DNA from: Bilabrum cf. latius
Lineage: Eukaryota > Bigyra: Bicosoecida > Bigyra > Bicosoecida
DNA length: 64,000 nucleotides
NCBI GenBank assembly: GCA_965178125.1
Contig: OZ237752.1
Coordinates: 992,001 to 1,056,000, forward strand
Reading direction: 5' to 3'
In this document: positions 20,749 to 34,030 of the stretch, in pieces
Position numbering within the stretch: the first letter of the stretch is position 1
How the letters are laid out: each line of letters starts with the position of its first letter
Position numbers and translations under genes: made by a program
The notes under the pieces: generated by a model
What the model was told of the DNA's origin: nothing
The model's database searches: none
Seen by the model: only the letters and a program-made list of their open reading frames with translations

Positions 20749-23700
20749 ATGGGACAGCAATTTTCCACTCCAAAGGCCAGACCAGGCGGCGACGCAGCAA
20801 GTGGTCGGGTCTCCGGCACAGCCATGGACGATTCAAGTGTTTCGGTGTCTGGGTGAGCCAGTCTTAATTTTCCAGTCAATTTGCAAGGAGACTGCGTCAA
20901 GTAATCGACATGGCTGATGTTCTCTAAGTGAAGCTCACTTTGTCTGCACGAATACTCGGGAAACCGATATGCCGACGCAGGCCTGCCTTAAATTTTGCAA
21001 AATGCACGCTGTAGCGCACCACCTTGCTGGCACTTACGATGTGCTGTCAGATTCTCAGTCCTTGGTTTGAACTTTCTCGCCTCTAATACCGATATTCGGA
21101 CCTTTTTCACGTTGCTACCTTCCGATGTTCGCAGACGAAAGACGGTTCTCATGAAACTACGAAATGACCTGTCGGCTTGGCAATTGCCAGACGTATGGGC
21201 CGCGTTTGAGCGGGCTCTGCAGCTAAAAGAAGCTGTATCTGGTCCCAAAGTGCGTCTCTCGCGCCGAGAGTTCGCCGAGGTGTTTGGGGTGGCTCAGATG
21301 TCATCCGCTGCTGCCAGCGGTGGCCTCGGCTAGGAAGTTGCGAGTAGAGGCGCGGAAGAATCCGCGCTAGAAGCACTGCTTGCAAGGCACGAAAAGGAGC
21401 ACGGTCTGCAAGCAGGCGACTGGCCGGCCGCTGAACCGGCAGCAAACCAAGAAGCCGGTGAGAAACAGCCGAGCCGAGCAGATGCTCCCCCAGCCAGTGG
21501 CAGCAAGAGCGCCCTCGAGGCAGCGAGCGTCCCGCCCGAGGTTACAACCGCTGTCAGGACTCGGGCATCCGGCGGGCCAGGCCGCCGCGCCGCCCCCGCA
21601 CGCCTGCCCCTGCTGGCGCACCATGTGCTCGCAGGGACAGACGGGCACGTCCGTCTGTTCGAAGTCTTCGCCGCGCTGCTGTTGCACTGCCAAGGCCCCC
21701 TCCGGCAGCGGTGCGCGCTGCTGTGGCGCATGTTTGACATGGACCAGAATGGCTTGCTGGACCGCGAGGAGGTGCTAGAGTGAGACCGCACTCGTCACAT
21801 GGAACGCGCTCGCGGCTGCATCCGATCCGATCCGATCCGATACACAACCCCAACAACCCCCCCCCCCCCCCCCCAATCGGCTCGCAGGTTCTTCGAGTCT
21901 GCATGCAGCTCGCTGTACAAGCTGGAGGTGCTGCCGAGCAGGGCCAACCGTAGGCAGCTGCGGGCCCTCCGCAGGGACCTCTTCGAGTCAGTGGACGCCA
22001 ACGAGGACGGGGTGCTGAGCTTCCCCGAGGTGTACCGCTGGGCCGCCTCCAGCCTCCACACCAGAGACCTCATGGAGGGCTTCTCCGTGGCGGCGCTGGA
22101 CGATGATGACCCGCGCAAAATCGAGGTGGTGACTCGCCGCACGCGACTCGCAACGCTCGAGAAGCAGGCCGCCGCGGCGCGCAGGCGGTGTCGCCGGTGG
22201 TCCGCCCCCGGCCCCCTCTGTGCCCTGGCGGTGGGCCCCGGAGGTAGCGTGGGGGGTGGCACCGGCGGTCTGCTGTTGCAGCACACTGCGGAGGAATAGG
22301 AGAAGGAGAAACAAGGCGCTGTGGGATCTGCGCGGTGGTATGGGCGGGGAAGTGGGATGCCATTCCTCCTCGGCGACATGAGGGCGCCGTGGCGATCGCT
22401 GGTGCTGGACCGTGGGGGTGACGGGGGCTACGTGGGACTGCTGCGACACTGTCTGCAGGTAGATCTGGAGGAGAGGCCGAGGAGGAGGAGGAAGGCGGGG
22501 AACAAGGGGGGGCGGTGGAGGGGCACCCCCACGAGAGGAAAGGGGCAACCGGGGGAACTTATGGGGGGTGCATCGGTGGCAGGGACGAAGAGTAGTGGCC
22601 TCGACAGGCGAGATGGAGATGAAGACGCCGGCACCATGCGGCTGCCTGGCCCCCGGAGGCACCCCACAGGCAGGCGGCACTCAGCCACCGCTGCCGATGC
22701 CGTTGTCATGGTGGCGATGAGGAGGAGCGCGGCGCAGGCCGCTGCCATGCCTGCGGCAGCCGGCACGGAGCTACCTGCACCTGCAGGCGTTGGGGCAAGG
22801 ACTAACGCAGGCAGCGCGACCTTCGGGGGTGGTTGTGGTACGGGAGCAGGAGAGGGCAAAGAGGAAGAAGAGGAGCTTAAACAGGGGCGGGCAGGGGTGA
22901 GCGCGGCGGGAGACCTGGACGGCGGCGAGGACCCGGAGCTGAAAGTTGGCCGCGGGGTGGACGGCCGCTCCGACGCTGCCCTGCAGGGCGCGCTGGCCAT
23001 GGTGCCCGGAGCAGCCGAAGCGATGGCGCTGCTTGCCAGGCTTCAAGAGGACGGGGAGGTGGCCGAGGATGCCGCGCTTGGGGGCGGGATCGGGCGGCCG
23101 TTGAGCAAGCAGGAGAGGGCAGCGGTGAGGCAGGCGGGCTGGAGGCTGCTGCTGCCTGCGGCCACCCGTCTGTGGCTGCTGCGAGGGCGGCAGGCAGGCT
23201 CCAAGGAAGTGCTGGCCGCGCGCAGGCTGGATGATGCCCTGGATGAGGCCGTGCTCGTGTACGGGCGGGCGGCGGGGTGGGCGGGGAGGTGGGGCCGGGG
23301 CAAGGGGGGGACAGCCAGGAGCGGTAGCAGCCGCGCCACCACCTCGTCCTCTCCCTCTCGATAGGCTGTCCCGTCCCCCCCTCTGCCAGCCATGGCCAGG
23401 GTGCATGCGAAGAGCCCGGGGGCTGCCAGCTCCAGCTCGGGGGCATCAGGGGCAGGCACACTCCAGGCCCTTATGCCACGTGGAGGGAACAAGGGGGTTG
23501 CAGGGAACAAGAGGAGCACAGCCAGGACGAGGGGGAGGGGCAGGCTGGCATCCGCCAAGTCACAGGTCTCCTCCGCCCGTGCCTCTGCCTCTCCTGCAGC
23601 GGCGCGGGGAACAAAAACAGGACCAAGAACAGGACCAACTCAAGGAGGTCCCATGCAACGGACAGGCCGCAGGGCGTCCATCGAGGAGCGGCTGGACGGG

Positions 23701-25635
23701 CTGCGGCAGGCCTTCCCGAGCAGGGGGCCCGCGGAGGACCACGCTTCGCGGTTCGATGTCGCTGGCTTCATGCAGTGGGAGCGCGAGTTCGAGCCCCGCT
23801 AGGAGGAGCCCTCCGGTCGGGGTGGTACGGTGTCAGCACAGGGGGGTGCCACGGCTGGGGCAGCGCTGTAGGCCACCGGCAATGGCGTGGTGAGACACAG
23901 CAGCCAAGCTGCATCGGTTGTCCATGCTGCCCCCCAGCGCCACGAGCCAGGGCCCCGCGAGGGCGAAGAGACACCTCCATTGGGCCAAGCCGTTCCTGTT
24001 CCTGTCCCCGTGCACTTGGCGATGGGGAGCTCAGGTGCCCCACCGGTTAGGACTGCTGATGGTCTCTCTTCCACAGCTCCCAGTCCGGTGAAAGTTCCGG
24101 GGGTTCGGTCGGGGCAGCTGAGGGAAAGCGAAGGTTCCGCGCGGGGTTCAATCGGCACTCCCGGTCGCAAGACAGACGCATCCAGCGAGGGCTGGTCTCC
24201 TCTCGCACGACCCGGGGGCGAGTCTAGGAACAAATGGGACGGCTCGCACGGCGTTGCGGCGGGCGGAAGCACAGCCCACAGAGGGAGCAGCAGCCGAGGA
24301 CCGAGCGCATCCCAAGGCCGTGGCGTGTCAGCGGGGCGCATGACCCCGCTGGGTCCGCTGACGGGGGCAGCGGCGGGGAGCGGCCGGCTATCACGCGGTG
24401 GCCAGCTGGGCAAACTGCAGGGCAGCGAGGGTGTGGGGGCGGCGCTGCAGCGCAAGATGAGCTCAGGCAGCCTGCAGGGTCTGCTGCGGGAGAGCAGCGT
24501 TGAGGGCCAGGGAACAAGAGGGAGGGGCAGCCCGTTCCAGGGGCGCCGGCTTGGCACTCCGCTGGGCCAGTCACCTCTCCTGTAGCCGCCGAGGGGGTCG
24601 TTCTCAGGATCGCCCCTCCTGCGTCCCATCGGCGGGGGACCAAGCCAGGGGTAGGGTGGGCACATGATGGGTGGAGGGCTCGCAGGCAGGGCCATGGCCA
24701 GAGCCAGCTCCCCCTCAAGTCTGGGTCCCGAGCGGCGGGGCAGGGGCCGCGCTGTGACCATGGACGCCCTGTCGGAGCGGGACGCATCCGCAGTGCCGTG
24801 CAGGGGGCACTCGGGTGGGTTCCGCAGCATAGGCAGCGGCTAGTTCCGAGTTGGTTCGGCCCTTGGTTCCCAGGAGTCTTCGCCGAGATCGGAGGTGCAT
24901 GCCCGGCATGCGAGGTCAAGTGCGGCTCCGGGCCTCGGGTCATCCCCTGTGCAGACCGTGATAAGACGGGCGCGCAGTCACAGCCAACTGGCCGGTCTAA
25001 GTGCCGGGGGCATGAGCGCTGCATCTTCCTCCGTCTCTGCCTCTGCCGCCAGCACTGCAGGAGGCTCCCCTCTGGCCCGCGGCATAGCGGGGCCGTCCCT
25101 TGCCCAGGGCTCGAGCGCCTCGTCCTCGGGACTGCCCAGGAGTCCCTCCATGCGGCCTGCTTCGGGTGCACTGCATGGTAGTGCGCCGGGCGAAGACGAT
25201 CCGATGCGGGTGGGGCACCTGGCGCGCATCCGGGCAGGGGCCCGGTCCAGCGTGGGGGTACAAGGGGCAGGTGTGGCTAGCCCCGGGGTGGCCCGTCGCA
25301 GAGTGGCGGGCGGGAGCAGCCCGCCATTCGGATCGGAGGAAGAAGAAGAAGGGGGCTGGTCTCCGCAAGGGCCCCACGCAATGGTGCATGTGGCACGGGG
25401 CAGGGCGCATTCCTGGGACCCCGCCGATTCCGCCTCCAGGGGGGGGGGGTACGTGCCGGGGGCCCCCTCGGGAGTGGGGTTGGTGCCCGCGAGAGCTCCC
25501 AGTCCACTGGCGCTATCACTTGAGCGGGACAGAGCATAGATGCAGGTGCCAGTGGGCGGCAGCAGTGCCAGTGGTGCATCCAGTGGCATGGAGCGGCGGG
25601 AGCCGCCGCCGCTCGCTGGCGGTATGCTTGCATGA
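20749..25635 (+). CDS. N-myristoylatable EF-hand protein with huge disordered tail (UAG-containing)
   Basis: Exons 20749-20852, 21051-21779 and 21888-25635 give 1,526 residues; stop TGA. In-frame TAGs: 21331, 22297, 23362, 23800, 23869, 24583, 24652, 24841 and 25537. The N-terminus MGQQFSTPK fits the N-myristoylation rule. Two EF-hands: FDMDQNGLLDREEV just before intron 2 and VDANEDGVLSFPEV after it; splicing joins EEVLE to FFESACSSL. The upstream region (TFFTLLPSDVRRRKTVLMKL) is calcineurin-B/recoverin-like in arrangement but not clearly assignable. After about residue 420 the protein is Ser/Gly/Arg-rich and low complexity, which is where most TAGs lie. Probably a membrane-tethered calcium sensor; the function of the tail is unknown. 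Confidence 0.65.
20853..21050 (+). other. Spliceosomal intron 1 of EF-hand gene
   Basis: GTGAGC donor (the exon seems to end in TGA) and GTCAG acceptor; phase 2, giving SVSG-FSVLGLNF. Confidence 0.6.
21780..21887 (+). other. Spliceosomal intron 2 of EF-hand gene
   Basis: GTGAGA donor and CTCGCAG acceptor, 108 bp. It contains GATCC repeats and a long poly-C tract. Length is a multiple of 3, but retention would end translation at the donor TGA. Confidence 0.8.
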
Positions 25636-26055
25636 CTGGCCTAGGACTGCGAGAGCGTGGGTTTGTGCGATGCATGTTCTGTGAGTGGAAATAAAAATGG
25701 CCATTGTAAACGAAGTATAGCACCTGTCTTCTTCGATCTGTTGGGAGCCGTCCTTGTGATCGGCGATCGCTGACCGTCTGCCTGGCTGCGACCACACGGT
25801 GGGGCTCAACGGCTCGGACTGCAAGCGAACAGTGTGCGACCGCGAATCCATCTTGCACTGTCTGAGTAAGCTTGCTGTTGGGAAATCATGCAGCTTCTCC
25901 ATGACACGAGACAAACTTACGCAGAATTGCTTGCCCTTGATCCTTGTGAGACTACTCCCAGATTTCTCCAGCCTCGCGCACGATCCTTGCGGTGATCCAT
26001 TCGACCCTGTCTTATCCACCAGCCTAGTAGCATTGTCCAACGCATCCCTGTCCAT
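25516..26055 (-). CDS. Small hypothetical protein, minus strand
   Basis: An ATG (26055) preceded by AT-rich ATCAATTAAATAC opens a 180-codon frame beginning MDRDALDNATRLVDKTG and lacking known motifs. Codon use is ordinary in the first 120 codons. The last part overlaps the 3' end of the EF-hand gene and may be untranslated if a GTAAGT donor-like site inside is used. Divergent from the gene at 26157 (101 bp). Could be chance. Confidence 0.35.
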   Translation of the reverse strand: MDRDALDNATRLVDKTGSNGSPQGSCARLEKSGSSLTRIKGKQFCVSLSRVMEKLHDFPTASLLRQCKMDSRSHTVRLQSEPLSPTVWSQPGRRSAIADHKDGSQQIEEDRCYTSFTMAIFISTHRTCIAQTHALAVLGQSCKHTASERRRLPPLHATGCTTGTAAAHWHLHLCSVPLK

Positions 26056-26156
26056 GTATTTAATTGATAGCAGCAAAACGATCGGCTATTTCTGGACTGG
26101 ATAGGCTTACGCACTAGGTCCAGATTCTGGCGGAAAGGCTGAGCTCGATCGCTGGC

Positions 26157-29100
26157 ATGCCGGTTGGAGACAACGGGCTACCATCCATTGATTCGAAGGA
26201 GCCGCCCGTTGTGCAGACGCCTGATTTGTACGAAGCTGCGCTCCGCAGGGCCGTGCGCTCTGCTCAGGCGGATGCTTAGGCTGAAGCAGTCGTGCCATTG
26301 ATGGCGCAGGCGCGAGCACTTGCCCCGGGCATTCAGGGAACCACGCTTTTCCTTAACTCTCGGTTCGGACGTGAGTGCAAATATCTAGAAAGCTCGATTG
26401 CGGCCAGAGGGCAGCACCTGCTCCTTGCCCTGGCAATGGGAGACCGTTCGTCGGGCGCAGCGTCAGCTGCCGCACCAGCGGCCGAGCAAGAGGCTGCGAT
26501 TCGGGTACTGCAGGCAGATGCTGCACTGATCGGCGCAAATGGACCTCGAAATCCCTCGCGGGCTCTAGAGTTGTACGCGGGAGCGGCGGGCGACGGACAC
26601 GCGAAGGCGTGTGCCGCACTGGCCCGCGCCGCCTCTGCGTGGGAGGACCGGGGCGCCGGACTGCTCCTCGGGCTGGGCGCGCTGCTGGCAGGGAACAACG
26701 GGGCCGGGCTGGGAACCGACGGCTCCGGCAGCGCTGGAGCTGCCGGGCTCTGCGCCGCTGCCTGGGCGCTTGGGTGCCCGTTGGGTGCGGTTGCAGAGGG
26801 CGACCCGGCGCGGGTGTGGGGTGCATCGCACGGTGGTGCACCGAGCCTGCGGGACGCCGCCGCGCTCGTGGGTAGCGGTCTCGGCACGCGGGAGCCCTGG
26901 GTCCTCCGAGCTGCAGCGCCGCAGGGCACTGCACCCTGGCTGGCGGTGCTGGACAGTGCCGTGGACAGGCGGGTGCTAGTGTTCGCGTGCCGGCTGGCGA
27001 TGGCACAGGAGGCGAGAGAAGCGGCGGCGGAGGCTGCCAAGCTGGCACTACAGTGCGATGCAGTCGAGGCGGAGCTGCGAGACGCCTGGGAGGAAGCGAA
27101 CGAGGAGAAACAGCGGCGGGAAGGGGAGGAGTCAATCGCGCCGGCAGGATCGGCTCATGATCATGACGACCGGGGCGAGGGCGAGGGCGAGGGCAAGGGG
27201 CCCAGGGTGCGGTTCGCTGGGGAAGGCAGCAGCAGCGAGGGTGCCTTTGGGGGCCATAAAAGAAGCAGAAGGAGCTCAGATGCAGATACTAACGGGAACG
27301 AGGAGTCAAAGGTGGGTGGTGCCCAGGGGGTCTAGCAGGACGGGGAGCAGGACCAGGCAGAGGGCGATTCGCTAGAGGACGCCATGCGTGGCCTGGAGGA
27401 CGCCGCCAGACAGGGGTCTCTGTTCGTGGGGAACACAAAGGGGGGGAGGCAGGCCCCGCGGGGATCTGTGTCCGGGGTTGGATCGCTTGCAGTGGAGGAT
27501 GCAGCGAGGGCAAGGGTTCTGGGCCGGCCCACGACAAGGGCGCGGTTCGGGAGCCGGCGGCGGGCGGGCACTGGCGCTCCATCGTCCTCCATCTCCGGCA
27601 GGTAGGAGCAGGCAGCGAGGAGCTCGACCGCTGGTAGGGGTCGGGCGGGCAGCGCTGTGACGATAGGGTCCATGGATCGAGCCGCGGGTGCAGAGGGGGC
27701 AGGGATCGGGCGCGGGCGGCGCATGCGAGACGCGAGGGAGAGAGAGGCGCTGGCGGCGGAAGACGCGCGGATTCGAGCTGCTGCCGATGACACTGACTCC
27801 AGCACAGAGGGAGAGGAGGGTCAAGGAGGGGGTGAGTCCGCGGTGGACGAACGGGTGCGTGGGGGTCGCGCGCCTATAGGTGCCGCTTATAGGCGAAGGT
27901 CGGAGGCTGCACGACGGGCCAAGGCGATGCGAGCGCAGCTGAGAGTCGTCCGGCAACGAGCGCTCGAGGTTGACCCGGGGGCGGTGGTAGTGCGCGCCCG
28001 CCGCATCCTGGCGAGAACGGCGAGAGATGCGGGCGAGCTACTCGGGCTGCCAGTGGCTCGCTGGCTGCTGGACCCCGTGGGGGCAGGGGCGCGGGACTCG
28101 ATGCCCAGGCTAGAGGACGGGGCGGGCCCCATGGGGGGAACAAGCGGTCGAGAGGCGAAGGCAGGGGCCAGAAAGCAACAGGGTTTGGTTTACCAGCAGT
28201 ACGGCGATACTCGTCAAGGGCTTGACAGGGGTCGCGCTGGGGCAGGAGCCGGCGGCGTCGGGCTGCGGCTGCGGCGGGCCGGAGACGGCAGCGAGGTGCA
28301 TCGCGGCTCTGTGGAGAGTTTCACTCGGGGCAGGACCACGGGTAGCGTGACGAGTGATGGATCAAGGAGCAACAGGGGGGGTACAGCGCTCCGGCGCGCT
28401 GCCATGGGGGAGACGCAGTCTGTTGACGACGAGGCCCACGATGAGGGCGAGGGCGAGCTGGCGCACACAGGTGCAATGGAGGATGGAGGGGGCATTGACC
28501 GAGGCAAGGGCAGTGGAGTCGCGTCTGGACTGGCTGCAGGTGCTGGCGGAGAGCGCGAAGAAGACTTGGACTGGACTGTGCCTGGCGAAGGGGGTGCGCG
28601 CAGCAGTGCAGTGCATCGCAGCGCGAGCCTCCACGGCCTGCTCCGAGGCCAGACCGACGTCCTGCCCGCAGGCCACCGACAAGGCGGTGTTCCCCGCGAC
28701 GGTGTGACGAGTGCAAGACACAGGGAACCAGCAACCGGGCCCGGTGCAGGCAGGGACATCACGGCGAGTGAGGGCGACAGCGTGCCATTCCTCTCCGGAC
28801 TGGCAGCGGGACGCACGGCCAGCGCAGCAGCGAAGAGGGACGCGTTTGCAGCGGCGCGCGCGGCTCTCCCCGAGGAAGACACGTGGCCCGACCTCCCGTC
28901 GATGGTGCCCCAGCGAGCCCTCAGGGTGCACGAGCTGACCGCCAAGATGCGTGCGCTACCTGCCGCTAGGCGGGTGCACCTCACCGGGTGCCTGGGGCTG
29001 GCCGCCGTACTCGCGGGGGCTGGGACAGTCAGCGACGGACTTCGACCAAACGGGTAGACCGCCCGACTGGCGGAAGATGATGGAGCTAGGGCTGGAGCGC

Positions 29101-31361
29101 TGCTAGTGGCCGGCGCGCTGGTGGAGGCGGTCGGGCCTCGAGTGGGGTGTGCCGGCACTGCTGCGTCGCTTGCGGCCGGCATCGACACGGAGCGGGAGCA
29201 GAGGCTGGCGGTGCGGCTGGAGGAGCAGCTGATGGCTGGTGCATTGCATGGCAGTGCATCAGCGGGAGGCATGTCTTCGGGTCGCGCCGGTCCTCGCTTG
29301 CTGCAGGGTGCCCAGGTGGCCAGGGAGCGGGCGCTTGCGGTGGCAGGGAGACTGCGGAGGAGGAGGCTGCTGGTGCCGAGGTCTGGTGGACGGGGTTAGG
29401 GGCTGAGGCGAGGCTCGCGCCGGTCTGCTCGAGGCGGCTTGTCAGACAGTGCTAGGGAGGTCGCTGCCTTGGAGGTCGAAATGAGGGGCGCAGTTCCTGG
29501 GCTGGGGCTGGGGCTGCGGGGAAAGTTGCAGCCCTGGGCCGCGGGCCCAGACCCACTTGTGTCGACGCAGTGGAAGAAGTCCTGCCTCCAATGGGCGGGA
29601 TGTTGCTTCAGGGGAGTGGCGCTTGGTCGATCTGTGCTCGCAGCGGCCAGCGCACTCCTGGAAGCAGCGGGCGAGGCATCCTGTCAGGATGGCACAGGCG
29701 ATGTCCAAAGGGAAGGGCCGGCAGCAGGAGCAGATTTGCTTGCCGCTGCACTGCGGAACGTGTGTTCTGCAGCCGGTTCGATGGGCGGGGAGGGCAGTGG
29801 CACTTCGTCTAGAGGCGCGCCCGTGGAAGACGGGTCATTCCTGGACCAGCTGCTCCACCTACGCCCAGCCGTGGATGCCCCCGGGCTGACCGGACTTGGG
29901 CCTGACCGGGAGCGGGCCACGGCTCTCGCGGCGGCGGGTCCACTACTCGGCAGGCTGCTCCATCCGAGGCTGACTGGCCTGTTTGGCGGCGATGGCATGG
30001 GGAGCATTGCTGGCGCCAGCTAGTTCAATGGCAGGGCGACATCAGGTCCGGTGAAGTCCGCTGGCGATCAACGGAGCATCGCAGGAGGCCAGGGGGCGCT
30101 GGAGCGCAGGGGCATGCTGGCCCTGCTCGGGCTGCCTTCCGCTCTGCCTGGGGAACTTGGGCTAACCTCGGATGGTGGCATCGGGCTTGAGCCCAATGTT
30201 GTTGCGCTTGAAGGGTCTGATGCAAGTGGACCCCCGGACATAGGTCCCACTCGAGCGGAGTTGCGAGCCGTGCGAGACATCCGGGCCGCTAGAGAGGAAG
30301 TGGCGCAGCTGATGGGCGCATCGCACGGCAAAGCAAGCCCATTCGTGCTGCAGCAGCTAGAATCCGCAGCGCACCTGGCTATGGCACGAGGATAGAGTGC
30401 CGTGCGGGAGTCGCTGCGTGGCATGTGTGGGGCAAGAGCGGGGCCACTTGGGGCCCTGCCTGTTGATACGGATAGTGCAGGCAGCGTGTGGAGCGTGACT
30501 GGAATAGGACGGGCCTGCTACCGCCTGGCAGGGTGTTATTGTTGGAGTGGTAGTGGTCTGCCTAGCACCGGCACTGGTCTTGATGCGGGCCTCGCGTGGC
30601 TGCTGGTCGGAGCGGCAGCCGGGGATGCGCAAAGTGCCTCTGCTGCTGCTGCCATTCTGGATGCACATGCGGACGGCACCCGTGCAATGCCAGCAGCTGC
30701 AATGTTCAGGTCCCTGCTGGCTGGAGCGGATCGGGTGACTGAAGCGGCAGTGCAGTTGCACGTGGAGGCAGTGTCGCTTGCGAGCGTATTGAACGAAGGA
30801 AGTACAGTCTTGGGGCTTGGATCCGATGCCACCCTTGGTGGCGTGACCGGACTCGGTAGATGGGTACATCATGCGCACGCAGAGGTACGTGATGGTATGG
30901 TCCTGGCTGCAATGGGCGAGGGGTCGCTATACAGGACCGAGGCCGCAATGGGCAGAAGCGCGTACGCAGTTGGTCGCTGGGTCGATGCCAAGTGCGAAGA
31001 GGAACGCGCGTCAGCAGGGGTTAGAGCGGGCCTTGAGCTTGTCAAATGGAGGGGAGGTGGGGCTCCAGCAGTACCTGGAGCAAGAGCACGCACAATTCAT
31101 ACCCGTATGGCTGTTCTTGAGAAGCTCGACCCGGCGGAGCTAGCCCGAGCAGTTTGTGACCGTCTGGCAGAACCCTCGAGCATTAACCACATGCCGGACA
31201 CTCCAGATCGATTGGAAAATCAGCAGTACAAGAGGAAAGCAGTTGCGGCAGCGGCGGCAGGCTACCATCTCAGTACTAGATGGTTGACAGTCGGAGCCCG
31301 AGCTGGAGGGGCCTTGGCAATTGGGGAGTTGGCTCAGAGAGCCGTGTAGGGTGCCAAGTGA
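26157..31361 (+). CDS. Large Ala/Gly-rich helical-repeat-like protein (UAG-containing)
   Basis: 1,734 residues with TAG as sense; TAGs at 26277, 27333, 27603, 29055, 29397, 30021, 30393 and 31347; the stop TGA follows three codons after the last TAG. The start ATG was chosen as the nearest to the divergent promoter; the first 40 residues contain TAG 26277 within QADA-[TAG]-AEAVV. Alpha-helical Ala-rich segments (SRALELYAGAAGDGHAKACA, GLAWLLVGAAAGDAQSASA) look like Sel1/TPR-type repeats near both ends, separated by about 900 residues of acidic and Gly-rich low complexity. I could not confirm a Sel1 domain. No homologue recognised. Confidence 0.55.
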
Positions 31362-31400
31362 ATTTGTGGGTCGAATAGACAGCTGCAAAGATGTCGATGA

Positions 31401-33932
31401 TCATTGCAAAGACTTATGACCAGGTGCAGTATAGCCAGCTTCTCCCCTCAGCTCGTACTTTTTTACTAGCACTTGCTCTGAGATCCTGACATCCCGCAGA
31501 TGCATCAAAACCTCACCGCCGGGCGCCCCCGCCACCCCGCGGCCGTTGGGCAAGGCGGGAGCCACGGCAAACCGTCTCGGCATGGCTAGATCCGTGGGCC
31601 AAATTGACGCTGCATCCATGGAGCACGCCCACCCTCGGTCAAGGTTGTGGTGTATCGCAACGGCTGGAAGCCTTCGGATGACATCGCCCCGAATGAACAA
31701 GCCGTACTCGATGTTGACTTGTGAGCGAGGTGACGGTCCCTTCGTGCGCTGGACCCAGTATTGCATGGTAGGCAGGTCCGCAGTGGCACATGGACACAGT
31801 GCTGGTGCGGCGCACCCGATCTTGCCAGCCCATAGCACCAGTCGGTCGCTCTTATCCAGGTCCAAGTACTTTTCACTGTTGGCAGTATCGGTCTTTTTAG
31901 CCTCTCGACTAAGAGCCAGCAGCGATGCCCCGGCCTCCCCCTTCGCCTCCAGGTCACGCAGCACGCCCACCACGCCCCACGAATCCACCACCTCGTCTGC
32001 ATCCAGGTACAGGTGCCACATCCTCCCAGGGCCCCCGGCTGCCTGCTCCGCCTCCAGACCCGCGCGCCGAGAAGCAGCCATCTGCACGCCCCCGCCCTCC
32101 CACGGCCCGCCCTGTCCGTGCAGCTCCATCGCACGGTCGCGCTCTCGCAGCATTTCGAGCGTAGCAACAAATCTCGTCCCCGCCATCCACTACTGTCTAG
32201 CAGGAAATGTGAGACTGTCCCCGACCCACGCTGCACGCCACTCCTTGTGGTCGAACCGCCGCACCAGCACGTCCACGCTCCCCGCCGGATACCTGCCCGC
32301 CAGCTCCTCGAACAGAGTCACGTTCTCGCCCGACCCGTCGTGCAGCTTCTGCTTCAGCGCGATCAACACGCGCCGAGAGGACAGAAACGCCGCATGCACA
32401 GTGTGCTCCACAATCCCGCGCTCGAGCGAGCTGGCTAGCACAATCGTGCATAGCCTGCGCCTGGCCTCAAGATGCCGCTGCAGCTCATCATCCACCTCTG
32501 CCTCGCTCAGCCCAGCATCCCGCAACCGGTCCGCATGCACGCCCCAGAACGCCCCCGCCACCATGCGCTCCGCCGCCTCTCCTCCCTGCCGCATCGCCGC
32601 AACAGCTGCATCCACGCTCCCTGCAGCTGCCACAGCGGGATGCGCGGGCATGCGCGCGGCCCAGCCCAGGTCCATCCCGGGCAGCAGCCGCCGCACCATG
32701 GGCCCGTACACGGCCGGGCTCTCCCTGGCCAGCTGCATGCCCGCCTCGTACACGTGGTGGCCAATCAGCTGCCCAACAGATTCCACCAGACTCAGCTCGT
32801 CCATGGGCAGCCCCTCCAGCCCGCTGCCGATGGTCTCCCAGGACTGCTCCTGCACCCCGATCATGGACCCCAGCAGCACCATGCCCCGCCGCAGGGACAT
32901 GGTCATGGCCTCGTACATGGACAGGTGCACCTGCCTCCAGGGCGGCTGCAGCCGGGGCAGCAGGTCCAGCACGGAGGACCCCTGTCTCGTGTCGGGGGGC
33001 AGCCCGGCGAACGAGACGTAGTTACGATCTCTCTTAGTGGCTACGAAGTGCCTGGTAGTTCGCTTAGCCTGCTGCTGTGTTGCCTCTCGTATTGCGGTGG
33101 TGTTCCACTGGCCAGCAGCGTCTCCCCGCGCCCCCAGAGCCGCAGTCCGCCCCGCCAGTAGGTCTGTCTCCTGTGCGAGCGAGTAGGCCCGCGCCCATTC
33201 CAGCGCCTGCTGCGGCCACTGCAGCAGCGAGCGCACACGGGCGCGGATTCTCGGGTCCTCGAAAGCCTCGGCCAGGCCCGGGTGCACGGTCCGGCTGAAG
33301 GAACGCATGCCTGTGTGATGGATGCCGCGTGCGCCGTGGCTCATAAAGCGGGTGATAGTGGCGGAATCGACTACCCCAAACGCAGACTGCACTCCATGAT
33401 TTGAAGCCGAAGAAAGATTGGCCTGTATGCCAAGTAAATACAAGCCAGGCGGATCCACCAGTCCACTGAGGCGTTTCATCTCGTCTTGGGACGCGAGCAA
33501 AACGCCACCGCGAGCTGCTGGAACGGCAAACGCAGCCCCGCCATCTTTGCACACGCCTACGACCATACGTTCGTGCTGAGGTGCATACAAAAGATTTGCA
33601 CTACTTGCATGGTTCGACCTGACACATAAAAACACTACGAGTCGCCAATATGGCCACAATGAGGCCCTTGCGGGGCTTGCTCCATGCAGTCCACCAGGGA
33701 TAGTGGCAAGCGATTTCTGAACGGCAATGTTACACAATTCTGTCGATATTCCTGGAGCATTGCATACGTTCTTCCGCACAGATACCTCAATCGGGTCTCT
33801 CCCTACGGAGAGGTCAATCATTTTAGCGAACACTGCATCCATCAGTGGACTCGCAACGCTGCCTTCAAACGCTAGCAACACCGCCATAAATATAGATATC
33901 CGTACGAAGTGAAAACGGGAACATTTAAACAT
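31401..33932 (-). CDS. Secreted paralogue family, copy 1 (inverted, UAG-containing)
   Basis: 843 residues, stop TGA. Signal peptide at MFKCSRFHFVRISIFMAVLL. Closely related to the two plus-strand copies at 37587 and 40371. Conserved blocks: AFGVVDSATITRFMS, MRSFSRTVHPGLAEAF, SSVLDLLPRLQPPWRQVH, MVRRLLPGMDLGWAARM, MWHLYLDADEVVDSWG, then a variable Cys-containing segment and a conserved end (WACSMDA, LAMPRR). Its single TAG (32190-32192) sits in PARQ-[TAG]-WMAGT where the other copies read PARQ-WMAVT, a one-codon insertion next to CAG. The DADE motif recalls glycosyltransferases, but the family is not recognised. Adjacent to the end of the large protein (39 bp). Confidence 0.7.
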
Positions 33933-34019
33933 TTTGCTTTCAAGCAGCCCGGTGCCAGATTTTATTTTCTTCCGAAAGAGCTGATGCACAATGATGATGA
34001 GAGACGATAAATTGATGAG

Positions 34020-34030
34020 AGAATAAATAT
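34020..34030 (+). promoter_or_regulatory. AT-rich start box before 34031
   Basis: GAATAAATAT directly joined to ATGGG. With the AT-rich stretch upstream of 33932 it forms a 98-bp divergent promoter candidate. Confidence 0.35.
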
